Source of the DNA: Glacieibacterium sp038210595 | GTDB taxonomy: Bacteria; Pseudomonadota; Alphaproteobacteria; Sphingomonadales; Sphingomonadaceae | Reading direction: 5' to 3' | Length of the DNA: 64,000 bases | Assembly (NCBI GenBank): GCA_038210595.1 | Contig: JBBQWN010000014.1 | Coordinates: forward strand, 1 to 64,000 | Shown here: one piece after another, positions 8,996-16,210 of the stretch | Layout: each line of letters starts with the position of its first letter | Position numbering within the stretch: the first letter of the stretch is position 1 | Notes under the pieces: generated by a model | Told to the model about the DNA's origin: nothing | What the model saw: only the letters and a program-made list of their open reading frames with translations | Database searches by the model: none | Made by a program: the position numbers and the translations under genes

Positions 8996-9946
8996 TCAGG
9001 CGACGAGCGGGTCGCGGTGAAAGCGGCCGCCGGTCTTGTAGCGCTCGAGATAGGCGGGCGCGATACTCTCCAGCGGCGTCGGCACGATACCGAGCTCGGC
9101 GAGCCCCGGTTCGCCGTCCGCCACGACATTGTCGTTCTGCAGCATCAGCCACTGGTCCTTCGTCATCGGCGCGCCGGGCACGAAACTGCCGAGGCTGGCC
9201 ATCAGCGACGCGGCCGCATCGGGCACCTCGACCATTGTCTTGCCGGGCCGCACCTCGTCGCGGATCCAGGTCATCAGTTCGCGGAACCTGTACGCTTTCG
9301 GTCCGCCGAGCGCGTAGGTGCGGCCGCCGTGCTTGCCCGGGTTCGCCAGCGCCGCGACGATCGCCTGCGCCACGTCGAGCACATAGACTGGTTGGAAGCG
9401 CGTGTTGCCCGCCACCACCGGCACCACCGGCAACTGGGCGATCATCCCGGCGAAACGGTTGATGAACTGGTCCTCGCGCCCGAATACGATGCTCGGCCGC
9501 ATGATCGTCGCGTGTGGCAGGGCGGCCAGGACCGCCGCTTCGCCCGCCGCCTTGGTGCGCGCATAGCCCGCCGGCGAGCGCGCGTCAGCGCCGATCGCCG
9601 AAACCTGCACGAACGCTGCCACGCTCGCCGCCGCGGCGGCCTCGGCGACGTTGCCCGCGCCCCTGGCCTGGACGCTGTCGAACTTCTGCACGCCCTTCTC
9701 GGCAAGGATGCCCGCGAGGTTGACCCCGGCGGTGGCGCCGTCGAACGCCCGCGCCATCGATGCTGCGTCGCGGACATCGGCCCGGACGATCTGCATGTCC
9801 CCCAGACCGGCGAGCGGCCGCAGGAACAGCGCGGCCTGCGGGTTGCGCGCGGTCACCCGGATGCGCACCCCGGCCTTGGCCAGCGCCTGCACGACATAGC
9901 GCCCGACAAAGCCGCCGCCGCCGACCACGACCACCAGACCGTCCAC
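8996..9946 (-). CDS. NDUFA9-like NAD(P)-binding protein (extended SDR)
   Basis: About 316 residues with a Rossmann fold. The nucleotide-binding loop GGGGFVG sits at about residues 9-15, close to the N-terminus, and an IVRADVRDAASM segment follows the second strand. It resembles the complex I NDUFA9 subunit family of atypical short-chain dehydrogenases found in alphaproteobacteria, which lack the classical YxxxK catalytic pair. A role in complex I assembly or in quinone-related metabolism is inferred from the family. A GTG at 9952 is possible, but the GTG at 9946 has a GAGGGAG site 5 bases upstream, so I chose it. uppP follows. Confidence 0.82.
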   Translation of the reverse strand: MDGLVVVVGGGGFVGRYVVQALAKAGVRIRVTARNPQAALFLRPLAGLGDMQIVRADVRDAASMARAFDGATAGVNLAGILAEKGVQKFDSVQARGAGNVAEAAAAASVAAFVQVSAIGADARSPAGYARTKAAGEAAVLAALPHATIMRPSIVFGREDQFINRFAGMIAQLPVVPVVAGNTRFQPVYVLDVAQAIVAALANPGKHGGRTYALGGPKAYRFRELMTWIRDEVRPGKTMVEVPDAAASLMASLGSFVPGAPMTKDQWLMLQNDNVVADGEPGLAELGIVPTPLESIAPAYLERYKTGGRFHRDPLVA

Positions 9947-9995
9947 CGCCACTCCCTCACTCGCCGACCGCCGCTCATGGCCGAGCCACCCGCCG

Positions 9996-10023
9996 TTGAC
10001 AACCGCGCGCCTCCCCTTTACCC
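9996..10023 (+). promoter_or_regulatory. Probable promoter of tRNA-Leu
   Basis: TTGACA at 9996-10001 followed after 16 bases by TTACCC at 10018-10023, about 18 bases before the tRNA-Leu 5' end. The -35 box is consensus; the -10 box is weak. Confidence 0.45.
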
Positions 10024-10040
10024 CCCGCGCCTCGCAACCG

Positions 10041-10127
10041 GCCCAGGTGGCGGAATTGGTAGACGCGCCAGCTTCAGGTGCTGGTATTGGTAACGATGTG
10101 AAGGTTCGAGTCCTTTCCTGGGCACCA
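10041..10127 (+). tRNA. tRNA-Leu (anticodon CAG)
   Basis: An 87-base class II tRNA. The acceptor stem GCCCAGG pairs with CCTGGGC and is followed by A and an encoded CCA. The anticodon stem CCAGC/GCTGG encloses the loop TTCAGGT, giving anticodon CAG. A long variable arm follows, and the T-arm carries the TTCGAGTCC pattern. Its 3' end (from 10105) is repeated almost perfectly at 11571-11593, marking it as the integration target of the element downstream. Confidence 0.96.
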
Positions 10128-10128
10128 G
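10105..10128 (+). repeat. attL-like site: tRNA-Leu 3' end (24 bp)
   Basis: TTCGAGTCCTTTCCTGGGCACCAG at the 3' end of tRNA-Leu. A copy lacking one G lies at 11571-11593. Direct duplication of a tRNA 3' end around an integrase gene is the usual footprint of tyrosine-recombinase integration. Confidence 0.8.
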
Positions 10129-10241
10129 AATGCTATTCGCGGACATGCGCGAATGATTGAAAAACCCAAGCAAATCCGCTAGTTTACCCTCCGGAGTGAC
10201 CGCCCCCGGTTGCTGGCGTTCGCCAATAATCGGGAAAATTT

Positions 10242-10264
10242 GGGGGCCTTTTTGGGGGCCTTTT
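10242..10264 (+). repeat. 23-bp direct repeat, left copy (candidate integrase arm site)
   Basis: A 23-base stretch at 10242-10264, made of two near-identical units of GGGGGCC followed by T, is repeated exactly at 11498-11520. It lies between the attL-like site and the integrase fragment. Tandem G-run/T-run units of this kind are often seen near P4-type integrase attachment sites, so an arm-type binding site is a reasonable inference. Confidence 0.6.
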
Positions 10265-10298
10265 GAAAAGGGTCGCTCTGAAGGCAGGGAGCGGCATC

Positions 10299-10695
10299 AT
10301 GGCACTTACAGATACGACGATCCGGCTCGCCAAGGCTGGCGAGACTGACCGCAAGCTAGCGGACGAGCGGGGCCTGTATTTGCTGGTTACGGCGACCGGC
10401 TCGAAGCTGTGGCGGCTCAAGTATCGTATCGACGGCAAGGAAAAGAAGCTGGCGCTGGGGAGCTACCCCGACGTCAGTTTGAAGGACGCTCGCGCCAAAC
10501 GCGACGTGGCGCGGAAGGCGGCTGAAGCTGGTAGCGACCCGGCGACCGCCAAGCGAGAGGCCCGCCTTGCTAAGCGGATCGCCGCCGCAAACACCTTCGC
10601 GGCCGTCGCGGAAGAATATATCGCTAAGCTGGAAGCTGAAGGCCGCGCCGACGTGACGGTCGGCAAAGCGCGCTGGCTGCTCAGCAAGCTATGCG
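10299..10695 (+). pseudogene. Truncated P4-type tyrosine integrase (N-terminal fragment)
   Basis: From the ATG at 10299 (GCAGGGA ribosome site upstream) the frame reads as the DUF4102 arm-binding domain of a P4-like integrase: MALTDTTIRLAKAGE, then DERGLYLLVTATGSKLWRLK and KKLALGSYPDVSLKDAR. It continues into the start of the SAM-like core-binding domain (TFAAVAEEYIAKL, ending near GKARWLLSKL). Integrase similarity then stops around 10690. The same frame runs on to 11060 but encodes an Arg-rich shadow of the next gene. The catalytic domain with the R-H-R-Y residues is missing, so it cannot recombine DNA by itself. It sits next to tRNA-Leu in the usual integrase position. Confidence 0.82.
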
Positions 10696-11472
10696 GTGCG
10701 GATGATCGGCGACGTCGTGCCGAACGCCTTCACCGGCTGGGCACTTGTCGACGGGCTGCTGACGCGCCTGCGCGTACGCGCCTGGAGCGACGACGACATT
10801 GGGCGGCTGGCGGCGTTCCTGATCGACGAGCTGCGCAAGGCGTTGCTGGCCGAACGCGAGCGGCAGGCACCGGAGCTGTTTCGGGCTGGTCTCGACGCGT
10901 CACGCATCCAGTTTGCTTTGCGTGGCGACGGGCTGGACTGGCGAATGCCGGAACGGATTTGGACGACGTTGCCGGAAACCGCCAGTCAGATGCTATCTGC
11001 AACTGGCGGACCGCTGGAACGCAGCTTGTTTCTGCCGATATATCAGGCGGACTTAAATGACGATGAGCGCACGTTTGCGGTCTATTTGGACAAGGACGCG
11101 GCGCTGCGCTGGTGGCACCGTAACGGCGCGATGAAGGGGAGCTACGGCTTGCGCGGCTGGCGTCGCGGCAATGTCTATCCCGACTTTCTGTTCGCCGCCT
11201 TAAAGGACGATGCCGGACGCGAGCGGATTGTCGTCATCGAAACCAAAGGCGAGCAACTGGAGGGCAATCGCGATACCGAATATAAGCGGGCGCTGCTCGA
11301 CACGCTCAGTCGGGCGTTCAAGCCCGGCGAGGCGGCAACCGGTGCAACGCACCCCGGACGTGACGTTTTCGATTTTGCCGCCGCCGTCGTGCTGTTCGAC
11401 GAAAAGGACGCTCGAATGCCCGGCCTGATAAGTGGTAACGTCGCCGGTAACGCGGCCTGTGCCGACAAATAA
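10696..11472 (+). pseudogene. C-terminal remnant of a type III restriction (Res-like) protein
   Basis: A 258-residue frame beginning abruptly at the point where integrase similarity ends. It resembles the C-terminal part of type III restriction Res subunits / DEAD-box helicase-nuclease proteins: GGPLERSLFLPIYQ, then NDDERTFAVYLDKDAALRWWHRN. The nuclease signature follows, with YPDFLF and, about 15 residues later, VIETKGEQL (a PD-(D/E)XK arrangement). The helicase motor is absent. An internal deletion in a former genomic island probably joined it to the integrase fragment. A GTG at 10696 could allow translation, but no partner methylase (Mod) is present and I regard it as a relic. Confidence 0.7.
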
Positions 11473-11497
11473 ATTTTCGCTCCGGCGCGCAGAGGGG

Positions 11498-11520
11498 GGG
11501 GGCCTTTTTGGGGGCCTTTT
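11498..11520 (+). repeat. 23-bp direct repeat, right copy
   Basis: Exact second copy of the G-run/T-run repeat at 10242-10264, located between the Res remnant and the attR-like site. The two copies lie inside both ends of the element in the same orientation. Confidence 0.6.
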
Positions 11521-11570
11521 CAGAATCAGTGGAAATTTAGTGTAATAATGTCAATTACTTCTAAGTTGCC

Positions 11571-11593
11571 TTCGAGTCCTTTCCTGGCACCAG
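11571..11593 (+). repeat. attR-like site: near-copy of tRNA-Leu 3' end (23 bp)
   Basis: TTCGAGTCCTTTCCTGGCACCAG, identical to 10105-10128 except for one missing G before CACCAG. With the left copy it bounds a segment of about 1.47 kb. It ends 19 bases before the queE start. Confidence 0.8.
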
Positions 11594-11612
11594 CGCCGTC
11601 GGCGCATCCTTG

Positions 11613-12245
11613 GTGAGCTATGCGGTTAAGGAGATCTTCCTCACCTTGCAGGGTGAGGGGCGGCATGCCGGTCGTGTCGCGGTGTTCTGCCGGTTCGCCG
11701 GGTGCAACCTGTGGTCAGGCCGGGAGCGCGACCGGGCAGCGGCGATCTGCCGCTTCTGCGACACCGATTTCGTCGGGCTGGATGGCACGCGCGGCGGCCG
11801 TTACCGCGATGCTGGCGCGCTTGCCGATGCTGTCGCCGGCGAATGGCCCGGTGGCGGGCGACCGCTGGTGGTGTGCACCGGCGGGGAGCCGCTGTTGCAG
11901 CTCGACGATGCGGCGGTGGCAGCCTTCCACGCCCGGGGTTTCGAGGTCGCGGTCGAGACCAACGGCAGCGTCGCGCCGCCGCCCGCCGGCGTCGACTGGC
12001 TGTGCGTCAGCCCGAAGGCGGGTGCCTCGTTTACGCTCCGCGCCGGCGACGAGCTGAAGCTGGTGTGGCCGCAGCCTGCGTTCGACCTCGAGACTCTCGA
12101 AGCGTTGCCGTTCACGCGGTTCTCGGTCCAGCCGATGGACGGGCCGGACGTCGCCGCCAATACCCGCGCTGCCATCGCGCTATGCCTCGATCGGCCGCGC
12201 TGGGAATTGAGCCTGCAGACCCACAAGGCGACGGGCATCCGTTAG
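11613..12245 (+). CDS. queE: 7-carboxy-7-deazaguanine synthase
   Basis: About 210 residues, a radical-SAM enzyme that converts 6-carboxytetrahydropterin to 7-carboxy-7-deazaguanine in queuosine biosynthesis. The cluster-binding cysteines lie in CRFAGCNLWSG and CRFCDTDF, the modified Cys spacing seen in proteobacterial QueE. VCTGGEPLLQ and VAVETNGS are the SAM-contacting motifs. I chose the GTG at 11613 (MSYAVKEIFLTLQGEG); a TTG at 11610 is also open. No clear ribosome site is visible, possibly because the integrated element now abuts the gene. The stop overlaps the convergent dehydrogenase gene by 4 bases. Confidence 0.92.
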   Translation: MSYAVKEIFLTLQGEGRHAGRVAVFCRFAGCNLWSGRERDRAAAICRFCDTDFVGLDGTRGGRYRDAGALADAVAGEWPGGGRPLVVCTGGEPLLQLDDAAVAAFHARGFEVAVETNGSVAPPPAGVDWLCVSPKAGASFTLRAGDELKLVWPQPAFDLETLEALPFTRFSVQPMDGPDVAANTRAAIALCLDRPRWELSLQTHKATGIR

Positions 12246-13192
12246 GGGTGCCAGGCGTTCTCCGGCGGCTGCCCGGCGGCGACGCGCCCGATGTTCTCGG
12301 CAAACAGCTTGAAGATGCGGGCGGGGGTACCGGCGCAGCTCCAGGCGACATGGCCGGTGATGCGGACGTTGGGCGCTCTCCATAGCGGGTGGCCGGGCGG
12401 CAGCGGCTCCGGATCGGTGACGTCGAGCGAGGCCCCGCCGACGTGCCCGTTCTCCAGCGCCGCGATCAGCGCGCCGGTGTCGATCAGGGCGCCGCGGGCT
12501 ATGTTGACGATGTGGACGCCGTGCTTGACCTTCGCGAAGGCAGCCGCGTCGAGCAGGCCAGTCGTCGCCGCGGTGACCGGGGCCGCGAGCACGAGATGGT
12601 CGGCGCGCGCGAGCAGGGCGTCGAGCGGCACGATCTCGATCCCGTCAGGGCCGGTTTTGTCGCTGCGCCGGGTGGCGATGACCCGCATGCCGAACGCGCG
12701 GGCCAGTGCCGCGACCCGCGAGCCGATCTGACCGATGCCGACCAGCCCGAGTGTCTTGCCGTCGAGCGTGCCGAGCGGCTGTTCGAGCAAGCTCTCTCGC
12801 GTCGTCCACGCATCGCCGTCGTGCAGGACCATCGCCGGCAACCGCTTGGCGTGCATCAGCATGGCAGCGAGAACATACTCGCTGATTGGTCCCGCCGTGG
12901 TGCCCGCAGCGGTGGCGACGGCGGGTGCCTCGAACAGCCAGGCGGGGTAGCCGTCGATGCCGGATGACGCGATCTGGACCAGCCGCACGTTGCCAGGCCA
13001 GCCCGCCGGGCGCGGCGCATGCATCGCCACCTCGTCATCCTCGTCATGGAGTACGAACAGCACGTCCGCATCGACCGGCAGGTCCCAGCGGCGGCTGAGG
13101 TCGAGCGTTCGGATCTCACCGATCAGCGGGTGGGACGCGAGCAGCTGCCCGGTAGCGGGAGCGAAATGATGGGCGACGGTGAGCTTGGTCAT
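12242..13192 (-). CDS. D-2-hydroxyacid dehydrogenase family protein
   Basis: A 316-residue NAD(P)-dependent dehydrogenase of the D-isomer 2-hydroxyacid family. The cofactor-binding loop is GLVGIGQIGSRVA near residues 148-160. The catalytic Arg lies in NIARGALID, the Glu in TDPEPLPPGHPLW and the His in ITGHVAW. The substrate could be a glyoxylate- or hydroxypyruvate-type 2-ketoacid; the sequence does not decide. The gene is convergent with queE and divergent from the haloperoxidase gene, from which it is separated by an AT-richer 253-base region. Confidence 0.88.
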   Translation of the reverse strand: MTKLTVAHHFAPATGQLLASHPLIGEIRTLDLSRRWDLPVDADVLFVLHDEDDEVAMHAPRPAGWPGNVRLVQIASSGIDGYPAWLFEAPAVATAAGTTAGPISEYVLAAMLMHAKRLPAMVLHDGDAWTTRESLLEQPLGTLDGKTLGLVGIGQIGSRVAALARAFGMRVIATRRSDKTGPDGIEIVPLDALLARADHLVLAAPVTAATTGLLDAAAFAKVKHGVHIVNIARGALIDTGALIAALENGHVGGASLDVTDPEPLPPGHPLWRAPNVRITGHVAWSCAGTPARIFKLFAENIGRVAAGQPPENAWHP

Positions 13193-13358
13193 GCCGCAGA
13201 CTAGCGCGATCGGCTGGCGGCGTCATGCCGGCACGACAGGGTAGGGTGAGGCAATCCAAAAATTGCCAATTCGATGTTTTAACCACAAGTCAAGTCGATG
13301 CCTACAAAATAATACGGCCAAATCGTAACGCCTTGTTCACTGAATATGTCGCATTCGT

Positions 13359-13379
13359 CCAATCGTAAACACCGATTGG
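13359..13379. promoter_or_regulatory. Inverted repeat upstream of the haloperoxidase gene
   Basis: CCAATCG at 13359-13365 and CGATTGG at 13373-13379 form a perfect 7-bp dyad with a 7-base spacer. It lies in the AT-richer 253-base divergent intergenic region, 66 bases before the haloperoxidase ATG. Candidate operator; the regulator is unknown. I see no other clear element in this region. Confidence 0.4.
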
Positions 13380-13445
13380 GCAGTATTGGTGTTCGGTCGT
13401 GCATCTTCGTGATGACCGCGACGTTCTAATATCAGGGATAATATT

Positions 13446-15041
13446 ATGAACATTGTCAAGATAATGCCTTGTTTCAGCGCCGTCACGGCCCTTTCAGTCG
13501 CGTTAACGCTGTCGAGTGCGCCGGCCTGGGGTGCTCCTCAGGTCAGCGAACTTGCAGCGCGCGCACCGCGATCGGCGCTAACTAGCGAAAGCGCCGCCGC
13601 CTTGACCCGCTTCCTCGCCATTCCCGCCGGAAAGACCGTCGTCTCGGCCAGCGACCACCGGTTGCCCCGTCATCCGCAGGCCGGGCTGGACCGGCTGCTG
13701 ATGTGGAACGAGATCGCGCTCGACAGCACCGCGATCGACCATACCCCCGTCGATCCGGCAAGCGGCGAAAACCCGCTGCGCTTCGGCCAGCATTTCGGCC
13801 CCGTGCAGGCTGGCCGGGCGATGGCGATCGTCCACATTGCGATGTTCGACGCGTCGAATACGCTCGACGGCCGGTTCCACAGCTACGACACGCTGACGAA
13901 GCCGCGCGGCGCGACGTCGCTCGACCGCGCTATCGCTCAGGCAGCCCATGACACGCTGGTCTGGCTCTATCCCTATCAGCAGGCGCGTCTCGACGCGCTG
14001 CTGGCCGAGGATGTCAGCACCATGCCGGGGCCGAAGGCGTCGCTCGACCGCGGTGCGGACCTGGGTGCGGCAGCGGCCGCTGCGATCATCGTCAAGCGCA
14101 CCAATGACGGTTCCGAACTTCCAGAGCAGAATGTCGGTACGGGTCCTGACGATTTCCACGTCGACCCGGCACCGGGCAAATGGTCGCCGGACCCGGTGAG
14201 CGGTTTCCAGTTCACGCTCGGCGCGCGCTGGCCGCAGGTTAAGCCGTTCGTCATCGCCCGGGCCGACCAGTTCCGTCCAGGCCCGCCGCCGGCGCTCGGC
14301 AGCCCGGCCTATGCCGTCGCCTACCAGCAGGTCAACCGGCTCGGCGGCGACCCGGCGCAGGGGACGCCCACCGACCGGACAGCCAAGCAAAGCTTCATCG
14401 GGCGATTCTGGGGCTATGACGGGACGCCGGCCCTGTGTGCGCCGCCGCGCCTCTATAATATGGTCGCGCGCACCGTTGCCCTGAAGGGCCGCATGGACAA
14501 CGTGTACGAGATGGCGCGTTACCTGGCGCTGGTGAACACCGCGATGGCCGACGCGGGACTATCGGCGTGGGAGTCGAAATACTATTACAACTTCTGGCGT
14601 CCGGTGACCGGTATCCGGCGGGGCGACAGTGACGGTAATCCTTCGACGCTCGGTAACGCGAACTGGTATCCCGCCGGCGCGCCGGCAACCAATACCAGCG
14701 GTCCGAATTTCACGCCGCCGTTCCCCGCTTACCCGTCGGGCCACGCCACCTTTGGTGGCGCGCTGTTCGAGACGATGCGAATCTTCTTTCCCGATCTGAC
14801 CAACTTCACCTTCGTCTCGGATGAGTTCAACGGCCTGAACCGTGACGCCGACGGCAATCTGCGACCGCTGCAGCCGCAGCGTTTCAAGTCGCTGTCGGAA
14901 GCCGAGTTCGATAACGCGGAAAGCCGCATCTACAACGGCGTTCACTGGGAGTTCGACGCGACCGCCGGGCTCGCCGAAGGCCACCAGGTCGCCCACTATG
15001 TCTTCGCCCACGCCTTCCGGCGAGTTCGCGACGACCACTAG
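13446..15041 (+). CDS. Vanadium-dependent haloperoxidase / PAP2-family secreted protein
   Basis: A 531-residue protein with a signal peptide ending around ALTLSSAPAWGA. The C-terminal half carries the PAP2/vanadate-binding signatures: a KYYYNFWRPVTGIR segment (Lys and Arg ligands), FPAYPSGHATFGG near residues 426-438 (Ser, Gly, His), and SRIYNGVHWEFD near 492-503 (Arg and the apical His). These residues bind vanadate in haloperoxidases and phosphate in PAP2 phosphatases, so the sequence fits either activity. The length favours bacterial vanadium haloperoxidase-like proteins. The start has an AGGGA site 8 bases upstream. A GC-rich hairpin follows the stop. Confidence 0.85.
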   Translation: MNIVKIMPCFSAVTALSVALTLSSAPAWGAPQVSELAARAPRSALTSESAAALTRFLAIPAGKTVVSASDHRLPRHPQAGLDRLLMWNEIALDSTAIDHTPVDPASGENPLRFGQHFGPVQAGRAMAIVHIAMFDASNTLDGRFHSYDTLTKPRGATSLDRAIAQAAHDTLVWLYPYQQARLDALLAEDVSTMPGPKASLDRGADLGAAAAAAIIVKRTNDGSELPEQNVGTGPDDFHVDPAPGKWSPDPVSGFQFTLGARWPQVKPFVIARADQFRPGPPPALGSPAYAVAYQQVNRLGGDPAQGTPTDRTAKQSFIGRFWGYDGTPALCAPPRLYNMVARTVALKGRMDNVYEMARYLALVNTAMADAGLSAWESKYYYNFWRPVTGIRRGDSDGNPSTLGNANWYPAGAPATNTSGPNFTPPFPAYPSGHATFGGALFETMRIFFPDLTNFTFVSDEFNGLNRDADGNLRPLQPQRFKSLSEAEFDNAESRIYNGVHWEFDATAGLAEGHQVAHYVFAHAFRRVRDDH

Positions 15042-15050
15042 AACGACAAC

Positions 15051-15081
15051 GGGGACGGAGCGGTCGAACCGCTCCGTCCCC
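15051..15081. terminator. Hairpin between convergent haloperoxidase and cold-shock genes
   Basis: GGGGACGGAGCGGT pairs with ACCGCTCCGTCCCC (14-bp perfect stem, 3-base loop). There is no T-run on either strand, so it may block transcription from both sides or protect 3' ends rather than act as a classical intrinsic terminator. Confidence 0.55.
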
Positions 15082-15100
15082 AAATGTTCGTCCCAACCCG

Positions 15101-15940
15101 CTAGAGGGCGGTCAGATTTACCGCCGCCTGCTTGCCGCGACGGTCTTCTTCCAGCTGGAAGCTGACGCGCTGACCTTCGCCCAGGCCAGACATGCCGGCA
15201 CGCTCGACAGCCGAGATGTGGACGAAGGCGTCGGGGCCACCGTCTTCACGCTGGATAAAGCCGAAGCCCTTGGTGCCGTTGAAGAACTTGACCGTACCCT
15301 CGACCCGCTCGCCGGTCGGGGTGCTGCCGCCGCCATCGCCGCCGCCGAACTCGCGACTCGCGCCGCCATAGCCGCCGCCACGCGGGCCGTCGTTGCTGCG
15401 TCCGCCAAAGCCGCCGGCGTCGCGATCACGCGGCGGTGCGCGGTCGGTGACCGGCATCGGCTCGCCGTCAATGACGAGGTCGGTCGCCGAGACGCGGCCG
15501 TTGCGCTCGGTCAGGGTGAACTCCATCGGCTGGCCGTCGGCAAGGCCGGTCAGGCCCGCCTGCTCGACCGCCGAGATGTGAACGAACACGTCCTCGCCGC
15601 CATCTTCGCGGACCACAAAGCCAAAGCCCTTCTGCGCGTTGAAGAACTTAACCGTGCCCTTGGCGGTGCCGAGGTTGATGCCGGGGCCCATGTCACGCGG
15701 GGGACGCGGACCGCCGAACCCGCCACCGCCGGGACGACCGCCGCCACCGCCGAAGCCGCCGCTGCGCGGTGCACCGAAGCCGCCGCCGCCGCCACCGAAG
15801 CGGTCGCCACCGCCGCCGCCGAAACGATCACCGCCGCCGCCGCCGAATCGGTCGCCACCGCCTTCGAACTGGTCGAACCCGCGCTCGCGCTTGTCGAAAC
15901 CACCACGTCCGGGCCCGCGCCCGCGCTTATCAAAGCTCAT
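15101..15940 (-). CDS. Glycine-rich protein with two cold-shock domains
   Basis: A 279-residue protein from the ATG at 15940; a TTG three codons earlier is also open. The first ~90 residues are Gly-, Arg- and Phe-rich and contain three tandem GGGDRFG units. Cold-shock domain 1 spans about 93-157, with RNP1 KGFGFV at 104-109 and RNP2 VFVHIS at 118-123. A second Gly-rich linker leads to domain 2 (about 214-279; KGFGFI and AFVHIS). It probably binds single-stranded RNA or DNA as a chaperone. Twin-domain Csp proteins are known in alphaproteobacteria, but the long low-complexity N-terminus is uncommon. The ~270-base region upstream (15941-16210) holds no gene. Confidence 0.87.
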   Translation of the reverse strand: MSFDKRGRGPGRGGFDKRERGFDQFEGGGDRFGGGGGDRFGGGGGDRFGGGGGGFGAPRSGGFGGGGGRPGGGGFGGPRPPRDMGPGINLGTAKGTVKFFNAQKGFGFVVREDGGEDVFVHISAVEQAGLTGLADGQPMEFTLTERNGRVSATDLVIDGEPMPVTDRAPPRDRDAGGFGGRSNDGPRGGGYGGASREFGGGDGGGSTPTGERVEGTVKFFNGTKGFGFIQREDGGPDAFVHISAVERAGMSGLGEGQRVSFQLEEDRRGKQAAVNLTAL

Positions 15941-16210
15941 TTCAGTCAAGTCTTTCGTAAGTAATCAGTGAGTTGCAGTGCGCCGTTGGCTGAACGCTGG
16001 TGGTCAGTCACAGTTCCCGGGAGCTTTGCGGGGCGCACGCTCCTCGTGCACCTTCGCATCGCTCCGTCGCCGGGCGTATCGCAAAATCGCTCCGCATGCG
16101 AGCCATTTAACTCGGCGCGCGTCGGCGTGACAGCTCGCCGGGACGCTGCCGGGCGCGGGCAGCCGGCGCGTCCCTTGCCGAACCTTGGCCGCGACCCATC
16201 TAGGGGCGTA

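Larger units (their letters stand above)
10105..11593 (+). mobile_element. Degenerate integrative element at tRNA-Leu (island scar)
   Basis: The segment is bounded by duplicated tRNA-Leu 3' ends, with internal 23-bp direct repeats just inside each end. It contains only an integrase N-terminal fragment and a Res-like C-terminal fragment. The simplest reading is a genomic island that carried at least an integrase and a type III-like restriction module and then lost its middle by an internal deletion. It is visibly less GC-rich than its neighbours, especially between 11461 and 11571. Confidence 0.75.

Noticed and set aside
10263..11060. A single 265-codon integrase as an intact gene
   Set aside because: Integrase similarity ends near codon 140. 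The rest is Arg-rich shadow of the neighbouring frame, and the catalytic domain is missing.
13446..15041. A biosynthetic gene cluster around the haloperoxidase-like gene
   Set aside because: No neighbouring biosynthetic genes exist; the flanking genes are a dehydrogenase and a cold-shock protein with no operon link.
15700..15900. Repeat array suggesting a CRISPR or tandem non-coding repeat
   Set aside because: The repetition comes from GGGDRFG codons in the cold-shock protein. There are no spacer-like unique segments, and no cas genes are near.
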